A stretch of DNA of 64,000 nucleotides from Epichloe hybrida (GCA_019022495.1 JAFEKR010000005.1:1550001-1614000); one strand, 5' to 3'; numbered from the stretch's first letter, positions 36,712 through 48,120 are shown. Notes: generated by a model not told the origin, from the sequence alone. Numbers and translations are program-made.

Positions 36712-39240
36712 CTAACTCCTCCGACCACCGGACTCATCTGTGCCCACACCTCGAGGCGGGCCCGAATTCTCTTCCGATTCCAGAACCCTTGACTCCTCGG
36801 CGACGCTAAACTCGTCTATGGACTCGTCTGTGTAGGAGAAGTCGTCGTCGTCTTGGTACGACACGGTATGCCGTCTGACGCCCGGCCAAAGCGGTGGGTT
36901 CGTACATGGTACGTATTGTTCGTGGCCTGGCGAGGCCATTATACCCTGCTGGTACGTGATATTTGGCTGGCGCTGGAGCTGGGCCTGGGACCAAGGCCCG
37001 TGTCCGTGTCCATGTCCGTGTCCGTCGTCAGAATCGCTTGAGCTTGAGCGTCGGCCGACTTCGTCTTCTTCGAGGACTTCTCGAAGGGCGGCTCCCTGGC
37101 GAGGCGGCGCGGGGATATACGTCACGGGGAGACTGTCCGTGTCGGCCGTCGGTCGGAGCCTCTCGCGTATCCTGTCCGCTTGGTTCGCGGCGAACATTTC
37201 CAGGCGTGACTTGATGTCCCAGCGGCTGCTGCTCATGGAGTCGTGGCGCATCTTGTCCCGCGGGGCCGCCGTCTGCGTCGGGGGCTGTGGTGGGAGACCT
37301 GGCGAGTGCCGGCTGGACGTCTGTGTCAGTGCCTGCCAGCGGCAGGTGCGACTTGGCATCGGAGAATGGGCTTCAAGGTCGGCTGCGCTGTTTGTAGAGG
37401 GCCCCGTGCCTATCGTGGCCTGTTGAGTGCTGGTATGGCGCCCCTGGCGCTCCTGGCGCTGCCCGGGCGATGGGCTCTCCACGCGTGTCTGTCTCGTTGG
37501 TTGCGAGTCGTCTTGTGGAGACGAATCCGCGGAGCTGCTGTGCGATTGTGGCGGTGAGTGTGATGACGGGTGCTGATGATGTTGGTGTTGGTGTTGGTGC
37601 TGTTGTGGAAGAAATTGGGTTTGGGGGGGAAGAAACGGAAGAGGTTGTGGATCCGGAGTTCGCGCAAAGGGATCAGGAGTACGTCCAGTCGTTTCCGAGC
37701 AAGGCTGATATCGGACGGCGTAGACTGTGCTCGCGACACTTGGCGTGTCTGTCCGGCTCACGGGAGTCACGGTGGCGGCAGGCCGAGCCGGCCAGGGGGG
37801 CCGGAATATGCCTGCCACGGAGCGCTGCGAAGGCTGCTCAGCCGTTGCCGTTGCCGTGCTCTGCGTTGCGTTCCGGCAATGGCCACGTTGGCGGCCGGTG
37901 AGGGTAGAGACTACAGGCCAGACGTTTGAATGGGCGTGATCTGGGCAATCCCTCCGTTCCATGACGCCGCCGAGAGTGCCAGTTCCCAGAATCTGGCTGC
38001 GATTGCCTCGATTTCCACTACTACCGCCTCGTCCTCCCAGGCCACCGTTGCTGTTGCTGTTGCTGTTGTTGTTGTTGCCATCTTTGCGGTGCCTGCGCTT
38101 TCGATCCCACGGGTAATCCAGTGCGCTTACCTCGAGCACGTCATCTCCATCAAAGACCTCTCGGCCGAGGATGCCACCCTTCTTCTCCTCTCGCTCAAGA
38201 GCTTCAATTCGCTCGACCCATTCCCAGACAATGACACTGGCAGCGGCGGCACCGACCCATCGCACGTAGTCACCCCAGCCGGCAAACTTGGGCCGTGATA
38301 TATCCAGAATGAAGAAGACGACGGGAATGAGGATCGAGGTCAGCGAAATAATGGCCAAGGCGCACATGTTCTTCATCAAGGGATGATAGAATGCATAGCG
38401 TTTCTTCATGAGCGAGTAGTAAATAACCCATGCTGCGTACAAAACGCCGAGCAGGAGCTGAAACATGTAACTCAGAGCTGGGATAGGATGGTCAAAGCTT
38501 CCTGCGGCCGGATTGGGACCGGAAGTGCCCGATTCACCAGGTTTGAAACTATTAATGGCCGAAAAGATGAGGTCGAGCGTGATGAGGGCAAATGCCACCC
38601 ACTTGATGATGACCTTTTCTCGATGTCGTGGAAATAAACGGATCAGGGTCTGGGCCTGGGCGAGCCAGAGGAAAAAGTTGGACACCAGGCGTGTGATTCT
38701 GAGCTCCAGACTGCCCATGACCTCCGACTGCATAATCGCCGCGTTCTGCACGCCGTAGCTGTACTGATGCGCGGCAACTTTGAACGTATCGTAGGTGGCA
38801 ATGGTGAGAGAAACAGCCACCGTCAGCGCGGCGACTTTCTGAAGCCATGGGCGGCCGCCGATGCTCTCTCCTCCGGAGGAACTGTGCGTGAAACCCGAGC
38901 GGCGCCCGAGGTAGACGATGCCGCCGTCCAGAAAGGACCTCGGTGTGATGAAGAGCATGATCAGCAGCATGTAGGCCGTGACTGTGGTTGCAGCCAGAGC
39001 GTAGCACATGGGAAAGGTCGAGGCATAGAACGGGTCGCGATAATTTGACACCAGGGGCTGGTTTGCCTGATCATGCGAGCTGAGGCTGGAGTCGCTGAGG
39101 GAACTGCGCGTTGGGACAGCAATGCTCGGATACGTCGTGGCCGCCGAGAGGATCGCGGCAGAAGTTGTTGCCAGAGTCGTCGAGACGAGTTTGGTGACGA
39201 TGGAAGTTGCGGTCCCCGAAGGGACCAAGTTCGTCGACAT
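36712..39240 (-). CDS. palH: PalH/Rim21 seven-transmembrane ambient alkaline pH sensor (start uncertain)
   Basis: From the first in-frame ATG (39240) to TAG the protein has 842 aa. Seven hydrophobic segments occur in order: FPMCYALAATTVTAYMLL, the LQKVAALTVAVSLTIA segment, LVSNFFLWLAQAQTLI, IIKWVAFALITLDLIF, a Tyr/Leu-rich one (YMFQLLLGVLYAAWVIYYSL), MCALAIISLTSILIPVVFF and YVRWVGAAAASVIVWEWV. DPFYAST before the first segment and GREVFDGD after the last are PalH signatures. The long cytosolic tail is disordered and contains DSLPVTYIPAPPRQG, where PalH normally contacts arrestin-like PalF. Known role: plasma-membrane sensor that starts proteolytic activation of PacC. The frame stays open without ATG to about 39450, and the usual Cys-containing N-terminal ectodomain (a CTPF/Y...LP...GG block) is not visible, so an upstream exon may exist. 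The AT-rich block begins about 450 bp upstream. Confidence 0.88.
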   Translation of the reverse strand: MSTNLVPSGTATSIVTKLVSTTLATTSAAILSAATTYPSIAVPTRSSLSDSSLSSHDQANQPLVSNYRDPFYASTFPMCYALAATTVTAYMLLIMLFITPRSFLDGGIVYLGRRSGFTHSSSGGESIGGRPWLQKVAALTVAVSLTIATYDTFKVAAHQYSYGVQNAAIMQSEVMGSLELRITRLVSNFFLWLAQAQTLIRLFPRHREKVIIKWVAFALITLDLIFSAINSFKPGESGTSGPNPAAGSFDHPIPALSYMFQLLLGVLYAAWVIYYSLMKKRYAFYHPLMKNMCALAIISLTSILIPVVFFILDISRPKFAGWGDYVRWVGAAAASVIVWEWVERIEALEREEKKGGILGREVFDGDDVLEVSALDYPWDRKRRHRKDGNNNNSNSNSNGGLGGRGGSSGNRGNRSQILGTGTLGGVMERRDCPDHAHSNVWPVVSTLTGRQRGHCRNATQSTATATAEQPSQRSVAGIFRPPWPARPAATVTPVSRTDTPSVASTVYAVRYQPCSETTGRTPDPFARTPDPQPLPFLPPQTQFLPQQHQHQHQHHQHPSSHSPPQSHSSSADSSPQDDSQPTRQTRVESPSPGQRQERQGRHTSTQQATIGTGPSTNSAADLEAHSPMPSRTCRWQALTQTSSRHSPGLPPQPPTQTAAPRDKMRHDSMSSSRWDIKSRLEMFAANQADRIRERLRPTADTDSLPVTYIPAPPRQGAALREVLEEDEVGRRSSSSDSDDGHGHGHGHGPWSQAQLQRQPNITYQQGIMASPGHEQYVPCTNPPLWPGVRRHTVSYQDDDDFSYTDESIDEFSVAEESRVLESEENSGPPRGVGTDESGGRRS

Positions 39241-39688
39241 GGCTGGCCGGACTTTCGCCCGACTGGCGCACGGAACCGAATCAGGATCGCGGCGGCGCAG
39301 CCGTAGATGACAGAATTCCGACGAGTGCCAAGCGAGGACGCTTTGTCTTAAATTACCGAAGCCATCGACGAGGAAGCGGAAGGCATCGGGTCGGATGTAG
39401 TGGGGGGACTGCACATATGGTTGCGGGATGGTCGACGTCTATTCCTTCCACCGCATAGGCCGAGATGCCTTTCGTCTTTTGGCGGCGTGCTGGGTCGATG
39501 TCGCCGTCGTCGTCGTCGTTGTCGTCGTCGTTGAAAGAAGGTTTTTGGTGTGGACTGAGGTGTCACCAGGGCTGGTTACCATCGATAAGTGCCAACAAGA
39601 CTGCGCGACGCTTGCACGTGGATGCATACGGTGGCACCTTAGAGAGGTCCCGCAAAGAGCTGCCAAAACAAAAAACCCCTCAACCCCT
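39241..39688. promoter_or_regulatory. palH upstream region (possible 5' exon and promoter)
   Basis: About 450 bp of normal GC content lie between the first in-frame palH ATG and the AT isochore. The palH frame remains open up to a TAG at about 39450-39452 (read on the minus strand), next to possible AG acceptors. The region therefore probably holds a short 5' exon or 5' UTR plus the whole available promoter. A (GTC)n/(GTT) tract lies at about 39497-39530. Confidence 0.45.
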
Positions 39689-39792
39689 CATTTGCGATTT
39701 TACAATTTTGCGATTTTATAATTTTATAATTTTATGATTTTATAAATTTATAATTTTATAAATTTATAATTTTATAAATTTATAATTTTTAA
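39689..39792. repeat. 8-bp minisatellite ATTTTATA at the isochore boundary
   Basis: About 12 consecutive octamers lead from normal DNA into AT-rich DNA. The left-most units still contain C and G (ATTTTACA, ATTTTGCG). Later ones are ATTTTATA alternating with AATTTATA, giving a 16-bp higher-order period. Confidence 0.85.
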
Positions 39793-39885
39793 ATTATATT
39801 TTATATATAATAATTATACTATATTTATAAAAAAACCTATAAAGCTTCTAAGAGTAAATTAAATCCTTTTATAATAATAAGGTTT

Positions 39886-40182
39886 TGTTAGTATTTACAG
39901 GATACCATTGACCTACGCGTAGGGTTTTCGGGGTGGACTAAAAGTACAGGTAATTATTATATATTCTAGTCTATCTTTATAAGTAAAAGAGGGATTAAAT
40001 AGAAGCAAAGAGAGTGCGCTATTTATTATAGGAAAAAGGGCCTTAATTAGGGTTATTAGCAAAGAGGCCACATATACTAACGCTAATCACGGCGTGGTTA
40101 GGCTAGATATATAGGTCTGCGATATAACACGCCTAGCTAATTAGAGGCACATAGCCTTGTTAATATTATACTTATTCTAATA
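39886..40182 (-). repeat. Copia-A1 LTR (3' LTR in element orientation)
   Basis: 297 bp, matching the LTR at 45966-46262 with transitions only. It is strongly RIPed along its whole length, including the TTCTAATA end that reads TTCCAACA in the partner copy. Confidence 0.9.
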
Positions 40183-43100
40183 CTAGAAACTCTCTCTTTT
40201 TAATATAACTATTAACGCATAATATTAATAAGATAATTAAAAAAGAATTAATAAATAAGTAAGATTAAATAATTACGGATAATATTATAAGAAAAGAGTA
40301 GGGGAAAGGGGCGTAATAAAAGATAATATTTAATCTATAAGCTTATATAAGGATAAGTAAGCCTAATCTTAATACCCCTAACCTTATTAGATTAATATAA
40401 GAGCTATAATTACATAACCTACCCTTCTATCCTAATAGTTGCTTTATTACTTATAATAAACCTCTTAAATACCTTGTTTAGCAATACCTTCGTGAATACA
40501 TTAGCAAGGTTATTATTCCTATTAATCTATCTAATCTTATAGATCTCTTGTCGCTTGTATAATTAACAAAGAGCTATAATGTTAATTATAAGGTACTTCT
40601 CTTTTATAATACTAAGCTTAATAAGGCATTTATATAAAGAGTATAAATTAGTATAGATAATAATAGGAATTATAGGGAGGTTTAATTAGTGTGTAATTAA
40701 CCTAAGCATTATTAAGATTACATAAGCTATATTAGCACTAGTAACTATACTATAAATCTTAGAGGTAAGTATACTTCTTATAACTCTCTTACTCTTAGTA
40801 AAGCTATAGTGTATAATATTACCTTAGATTATAAAGGTGCCTTCTTTTTAGACTTTACTAGCTAGGATAAGTATATAGCCTAGTTAAGAAGTAAGGTCTT
40901 AGTTATTAGTAAATAATCTATTTATAAATATAAAAAGTTTTACCTTCTTAAGATTAAATAGTATAAACCTTAATCCTTAGTCTAGATTATTAATTTACTA
41001 TTAAATTTATTAATTTAGGTTCCTTATATCTTAGGATAACGGGTCTTAGTGTTATGTAGTAATAGAAAGGTTAAAATAGGCTTTAGGCTAGTAGATTAAG
41101 GTAATATATACGCCTTAAGCTTATTATTCTATATACGCTTATTTTAAATTAGTTAGCGGGATTAATTAAAGCTTTCTACTCTAGCCTTTTTACCTTAGTA
41201 TAATTATATTATTTTTAAGAGTAATAATACTACTATTAAAGGTTAGTAAGTTCCCTATAGAAAGGATTTACTTTAGTTTAGTAGTAAAAGAAGTAGCTTT
41301 TAATTAATCTTTCTCTTATTAAGAGAACTTGCGGTTAGATAGTTTAATTATATTATTAGTTTATATCCTTATATATGTAAAGGTTAGGTTCTCCTTTATT
41401 ATTATAAGCAGGCATAGGTTAAACGTAGAGGTTATTATCTAAAGCATTTCTCTATAGTAATAATAATATATTACCTACTAGTAAGTGCTAGCTTCTATAA
41501 TACTATATAAAGGCTTAATTACTTATATTATTATACCTATAGGGTATAGGTAATAGATTTAAATAGGGATTCGGGCTAGGATTATATAACTAAGAAGCGT
41601 TCGTGCTTGCATATAGGCCTATGTAATGTTACGAAGCTAGAGGATAAGGCCTAGTAATAATAACGTAGGTATTATTATAAGGATTAATCACTAGCTAGCT
41701 TATTAGATTATTAGGGCCTGTGTAAGAATTACTAGCTTCTTCTTATTACTGTAGCCTTAGATTACAAGCCTTAACTTCTTGTACGAATCCGTTGTCTTGC
41801 CCTTTACCTTATTAATAATATAGGAATTAAAAATTTGAGTTTTACTATGCTCTCTTTTATTATACTTAATAAATTTGAATATGCCTTATTTAATTAAAGT
41901 ATTAATTTTAGCTTTAGTAAACCGCTTAAAGGGTTCGCTAGGGGTCTTAAAAACTCCCTCCTTATGTAATTAGATTATAAGCTTAAGATTAAAGCTTTCC
42001 TTAGCTAATAGAAAGATATTAGTCTTATCTTTTATTTAATCTACGTAATTAATATTAGATATAATAATAGGAGGGTTCTTTTAGGGTCTTCTAGGTCCTT
42101 GCCTTAGGGGATTAATAGGAGGGGTAGTTGTAGGCTATAGAGAGGTATCTTAGTTCTTTACGCTCTTAAGAGGTCTCTCTTTATTAGGATTTTTATAAAA
42201 AGGCCTAATAGAGGTTAATCTAAAGGCCTTAGGGCCTTAAGAGAGCTTAAGAGTGTAAGTCTTACTCTCTATAGCTAATAGCTTATAGGGGCCTTTCTAT
42301 CCCTTACCCTTACGCCACACACATATAAGCAATCCTAGCGGGAGGTTAATAGTCACAGAGGTGTTAGGACTATTCCTTATAGTAAGGGCATTACTAACCT
42401 TCTATTAGGCATAAATACGCTTAACTTCCTTTATTACTAGTTAAATCGTAAGGGCTTGTTACGTGATATCTAGTAATAGAGGTAATTCCTTAACTATATA
42501 AGAATACGCGCTAAAAACAAGGACTGTTAGCATAAGACTATTTAATCCTATAGTGTTATTCATAGCTTTAACTACTATTTATAACGCCATAGGCTCTGGC
42601 GTTATTAGGCATTCTTATCTAATAATATTATAAGCTCTTTAGAGTAGCCTATAATATTATTTAACCTTACTAATACTATAGTAAGCCTTAATAGGGATAT
42701 CTTTAATCTTAATTACTATTAATAATATAAGCTGCTTAAATTCCTTGCCTCTAAAGGTTATTCTAGTGTTTGTAATAATTAAATCTAGGGGGCCTAGATA
42801 GATATTAATCTAGTAAAGACAGAGTGCTTCCTATATAGTCTTTATAGAGATATTCTTAACGAATCTAGCTATATTAAAGGATATAGCTATATTAATGACT
42901 TGTAGGACAGGGCGGTTGCTATTAATATATATAATATCCATAACGATTTTATAATTATAGGCATATTTATCCTAAAGGGTGAATTTAAATTAATATAGGC
43001 TATCCGCGTGTAATTAGCATTACTAGCAAACCTTAGTTAGTTTCTTAATAGCTTTAAACTTAACCTTATGCCCTAATTTATATAGTAAATTATAAAGGTA

Positions 43101-45965
43101 TTAAACTAAAGGGTGTCTCAAGTATTAATATAATTAATAAAGCTTAATCTCTATAAGATAACTCTAAGCAATACTTTTTTCTTTATTAAGAAGCATTTAC
43201 ATATGCCCTTATTTATATATAATAGGAACCTTAATATTCCCTTACTATAGAATATTCTCTAATATATAAAAATCAATCTTTAGGCAAGTTATATTATTAA
43301 GGCATAAGAGAAAGGGAGTGTTTATAAGGATTACCTAAAAGAGGATAATTCCAAATGGAGTTAGCACTTTAATTAATCTAAGTGCCTTAATTAGCTCTCC
43401 AGGGCTGAATTTAATCTTTGCCTTCCTAGTATCTAACCTATTAAGCGTAATAGTTAGTATTATACTTTATAGAGCTAAGAATTAAGGGTAGCCTACTAAT
43501 AAATATCCCGCGGTACCTATATTAGCTATAATGCCTTTAAAGGTTCTAGATAAATATTATCCTTTAAGTATAAATATGCTTAGTGCCTTATCTAGTTTCT
43601 AAAGATTAAATAGATCCTTCTTAGCTAAAGCATGAATTATTACATAACTAGCGAGAATCTTAGTGGTTATATAGCTATTGTAGGTAGTTCTATATGTGAA
43701 GAAGCTTGTGGGCACTTAGCTATTATTATCTTCTTTACTAAAACCAAGTTCTATTAGGTATTAGTTAATATTATTATCTTTAGCTAATTTAGAATTATTA
43801 TTGCCTTTATACTATATTAGGAATATATTATATAAAGAAGCTATTAAGTCTATATAGGAATAATTCTTAAAGCGTTAGAATACTTTCTTCTAGTCCTTAT
43901 CTAAGTGCTTAGTTAACTAATAACCTTCTTTACTATATATATAACACTTTTTTAAGTGGTAAGGCTTACTCTTTAATATAAATTAACTATATTAGGCTTC
44001 CTTACCTTTCCTATTATACTTATAGTTAGTCTAAAAGTGTTCCTTAGTGCTAGCTTCTATAAGGAACTACTATTAATTAATTAAAGCTTTAGATTTACTA
44101 ATTAACATCCTTATCCATTTATAAAAGCATTAGAGGTTAATAGGAGAATTAATAATACAAGCCCTATATTCTAGGATTCCTTTATAAGTATTTAGAATCT
44201 AACTGTAAAGGTCTAATTCTAACTAGGATCTATAAGGATTTACCCTTTAGAGATTTAAAAGCTTTATTATAAGGTCTTTAAAGTATTTAATCTTTAACTT
44301 ATTAGGGTTCTCTTAGATAATTATAAGTAGTTATAACTTTCCCTATAATAGATAGTTCTTCTAATATATATTATCTATTTTAAACTTTTACCTAATCCTA
44401 CGGATAAGAGTTAGGAGATCTTAGGGATTTTCTTAGCCTAAAAGGTTCTCTAGGAAGTACTAGAGAGGTCTTCCTTTTAGTATAAACTTAAAACTATAGC
44501 CTAACTATTCTTATATAATTCCTAGTATCTTACACTTCCTTTAATAGGTTAAGAGCTTAATATTAAGAATATTATACTCCTTAGCACTATACTTAATACT
44601 CTTATTATTATAGAACTTATTAAGATTAAGTAGTTACTTTAATAAGGGTTAGCCTATCTCTTAAGGGGGAATAGGGATAATTAAATCTTATAGAAGGGGT
44701 ACTATAGTTCTAGACTATAGAGAGAGATTATAATACCTTACTATAGGAAAGGAAGCAAGGGGTATCTAGGCTTATAGTTAAGGGCTTATAATAGAGGGAT
44801 TACCTTTACTATTACGCCTTTACCTTATACTTAGTATACTTAGGGATTAGTATAATAGAATTTAGGAATGGAATAGGAGTAATTATAGTGGCTAAGGGGA
44901 TTAGGGATATTATAAAGTAATTAGTTAATTTGTTTAATCTCTAAAAGAAGGGACACTAATAAGGAGAAGGTCTTTATAGAAGTCTTTCTCTGCTATTTAC
45001 CTCTTAAAGAGGGAATACTTCCTAGTAACCTCCTATATTTCTTCTTCTTTCTAATTATAGAATTTATTATAGTTAATAATATCTTTAAGCAAGACTATTA
45101 TCTTATAGTAACTTTATAAGTCTATGTAAACGCTACTAAAGAAAAGAAAGTCTTAAAGACTCTTTATAGCTTTAGGATTTACTACTTAGAATATCTCTTA
45201 GTTCTATTCTCTAAAGTTATTATTAAAGATAGTAAATAGGGTTTATAGGTATAGGTTCTTATATTTATAGGTTACTTTCTTAATAAGAATCTAAGCTATA
45301 AGTTCTTTAGGGGTGGTATTTACTTTAAGATTAAATAATTCCTTATTCTCTAGTGCTTATTATATAATATACTAGTATAAATTAAGGGAGATATAGTTAA
45401 GGAGGTAAGATATAACTTATAGGTTAACTTCTCTTCTAATATCTTTAGTAAGGGAGGTATGTTTATAATTAGAAGGAATGTCTTAGGTTTTAAATCCTTC
45501 TAGTTAATCTTAGTGTTTTACTATAATATTAGTGGTAGATTAAGAGGTATAGGAAATAGAGAAATTATAGAGGTTTAAAGGATTATAAGTGAAGCTATTA
45601 TCTTCGCCCCTTAGTAGGTTTAATTAAATAATTAAGGATAGGTTAGGTTAGTTACTAACTAGGCCTTAATTATTTAATAAACACGCTTCTAAGGGTTTGC
45701 TTATATAATAGATACACTAATTAAATAAATAAAGATAGGTTAGGTTAGTTACTAACTAGGCCTTAATTAAGTTAATAAGCTTAGATTTAGTATAGAGCTA
45801 GTTATAGTTACTTAAGGTAAAAGGAAAGCTAGAATATACTTCTTCCTTAGCATATTTAGTATCTTAGAGTGGCACTTTCTCTTTTATAAGGCAAGTCCTT
45901 AATACTAATACCTCTTTTATAAACCTTGCTAATCTATAGTATTTATAGAGATAACTACTAATTAG

Positions 45966-46262
45966 TGTTAGTATCTATAGGATACTATTAACTTATATAT
46001 AGGGTTTTTAGGGTAAACTAAAAGTGCATGTAATTATTATATATTCTAGTCTATCTTTATAAGCAAAAGAGGGATTAAATAGAAGCAAAGAGAGTGCGCT
46101 ATTTATTATAGGAAAAAGGGCCTTAATTAGGGTTATTAGCAAAGAGGCCACATATGCTAACGCTAATCGCAGCGTGGTTAGGCCAGACATGTGGGTCCGC
46201 GATGCAACGCGCCCAGCCAATCGGAGGCGCGTAGCCTTGTTAATATCATGCTTGTTCCAACA
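45966..46262 (-). repeat. Copia-A1 LTR (5' LTR in element orientation)
   Basis: 297 bp. The left two thirds are RIPed, but the last 85 bp or so (about 46178-46262) keep high GC and many CpA/CpG steps. A short open frame read on the minus strand inside it is also present in the LTR at 63668-63963 and is not a gene. Confidence 0.9.
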
Positions 46263-47149
46263 GGTTTATTATAAACAAATCATAAATCAGATTAATACTA
46301 AGCTTTTTATATCAGGTAGCTAAAGTATTAGTCTTTATATATTATATTATTATCTCTAAGCCTAGGGAATTTTATTAACTACATAAAGTATATAATATCT
46401 TTAGCCCTTATATAAAGAGATCTCTAAGCTCTTTATATAAGATATTCCTATAGAGAGTATTTATTTAACTATTATTAAGCTTCTTTAGTAATAAGGATAA
46501 TAACTTATTAGCTTATAAACCCTCTAAATATAGCTTTAGGAATAGGGCTTCTTAAGAATATAAAATCATACATAAATTACAAATAAACTAATTTAATATA
46601 TATAGTTTTACTTCTTCTTTTATAGTTACTTAGATTAATTAATTCTTTAAAACCTTTAAGCGTAAGACTAGCTATCTTATATACTATATATAATTTGTAA
46701 AATTTACTATTAATATAGAATAAAAAGATGATTTTATATAGAAAAAAAGCGCTAAATTACTTTATAAAATATAATTTATGTTCTTAAAGCTAATTTAAAA
46801 TAAACCTTTATAGTATAAGGCTTTAGTTAAGGATATTTAAATTATTATATATAATAAAAGGGCTAAGTCTTAGTCTTATAAAACTAATTATATAACTTTT
46901 ATTATATAGTTTTTCCTAAAGAAGTTTAAAAGTATTAGAAAAGGAACTTTTAATATTATATAAACTTCTTAGTACCTAGACTAAACTTCCTTTAGTACCT
47001 TAATAAATATAAGAAGCTAAGGAGATTTAGAATCTAAGTATATATATATATTAATATATACTTATGCTATATTATTTAGTTTTACTATAGTTACTTTACT
47101 ATAACTACTATAAGTATATTAAAGTAATATCTTTATATAATAAAATTGT
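46263..47149. other. Unassigned RIPed AT-rich DNA
   Basis: Dense TpA-rich sequence between Copia-A1 and the next elements. It begins with the GGTTT target duplication of A1. I could not read a recognisable protein domain on either strand; it is probably an older, RIP-eroded repeat. Confidence 0.4.
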
Positions 47150-47345
47150 TAATTCCTTCGGATCTTCATCGGTTCAATCGTGGCCAAAGACCGTACCAAA
47201 TTGTGGGTCCGGCGCAATGCATGTAATGCGATTAGCTACATTAATTCGCCACCCCCTCTTTTGCCCTACATACAGGTTTTACTTACTTTCCTAGCATCTA
47301 GACTTTCCCTCTCTTTTCCCTCTTTCCTTCCTAGCTAATTTAATT
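47150..47345. other. GC-richer island with little RIP
   Basis: The stretch starting TGTTAATTCCTTCGG contains normal CpA and CpG steps, unlike both flanks, and grades into a CT-rich tract (CTTTCCCTCTCTTTTCCCTC) near 47305-47325. It starts with TGTT, so it may be one end of an LTR or a solo LTR, but I cannot find a partner copy in the window. Confidence 0.4.
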
Positions 47346-47917
47346 AACTATTATTAACTTTAATTATATAGAATTACCCTTATACCTACGTAGGACCTTA
47401 GTATAACTAACACTAATTAGTAGTTAACTTTATAACTATAGATAAGCTAGGTATTATAAGAAGAGATATTTCTATAAATACTACTACTACTACCCCTTAT
47501 TATACTATAACGGTTATTATAGTAAAGAGACATAACTATATAAGTATGCTAAAGGAAGAGACTAGAATCCTAGTTATAGGCTTATTAGGCTTCTAAGGAA
47601 TCGATTTATTAACCCTTAGGCTAAGGGATATAACTTTATTATATCTATCTAGGATATTATTATTAATTATTGATTTTATTATCTATTATAAGAAAACTAA
47701 CTAACTAACTAAATCTATTGCCGCGAGGCATTTATTTCAAACCTAACGTTAAATAACCTTAGCTAAGCTAGCTAACACACCTATAAATTCCCTTTAATAT
47801 ATTACCTTTTAATAAACCTTTAATCTCTCCTTACAAGCATTTACTACTTATTTTTGCCCCCTTTACTCTTAGTGCTATTTGCCCTGTGCTTATTAGTAAG
47901 AGAGAGAGATTACCTCC
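47346..47917. other. Unassigned AT-rich DNA
   Basis: RIP-like sequence with a (CTA/TAC)n patch near 47480-47500 and a CTAA repeat near 47697-47712. No domain is recognisable. Confidence 0.4.
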
Positions 47918-48110
47918 TATTGACTTGTAGGGAGCTAGTTGCCAGCTGGCAACAGCTGTACGCAGAGCATTGCAATACAATACAATACATTACACAATAC
48001 AATTCATCTAAAATTTTACAACCCAATATAATACATGTATTATTTGTCTTGTTTTGTATTTTTTTTTCTTTTTTTCAGTTTTAAGTAAATTCCTTAATTA
48101 TAAGGTATAT
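47918..48110. mobile_element. Probable LTR end fragment related to the end of Copia-B
   Basis: Bases 47918-47962 match 51141-51185, the left edge of the Copia-B insertion, at nearly every position (TTGTAGGGAGCTAGTTGCC and onward). Inside is the perfect 16-bp palindrome GTTGCCAGCTGGCAAC. It continues into an ATACA-rich, unRIPed tract. It reads as a solo or truncated LTR whose 3' limit is uncertain. Confidence 0.5.
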
Positions 48111-48120
48111 ATAGTTAATA

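Larger units (their letters stand above)
39886..46262 (-). mobile_element. Copia-A1: complete but RIP-destroyed Ty1/Copia LTR retrotransposon
   Basis: 6377 bp bounded by 297-bp LTRs (39886-40182 and 45966-46262) that begin TGTTAG and end in (T/C)AA(T/C)A. It is flanked by a perfect 5-bp target duplication, GGTTT at 39881-39885 and 46263-46267. Coding remnants read on the minus strand with many stops. The integrase core is at about 42600-43010 (recognisable DKYAYNYKIVMDIIYI and TYLGPPD-like segments). Reverse transcriptase is at about 41160-41990, and RNase H at about 40690-40945 (TSQLGYILILAS, then KRVTRSVLASE). The order IN before RT is that of Copia. Gag should lie at 43.1-45.9 kb but is unreadable. 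Near-absence of CpA and excess TpA fit RIP. It is not functional. Confidence 0.9.

Noticed and set aside
46008..46220. Small minus-strand gene of 70 codons, with a relative of 83 codons at 63670-63921
   Set aside because: Both lie inside homologous Copia-A LTRs, and their similarity is explained by LTR homology. There is no start context or domain.
46560..47050. Possible Tc1/mariner or pogo transposase remnant
   Set aside because: I tried both strands and found only isolated suggestive residues, with no motif order that could be defended.
47854..48084. 76-codon plus-strand frame
   Set aside because: It spans an LTR-like end and an ATACA-rich tract ending in poly-Phe from a T run; the composition is not coding-like.
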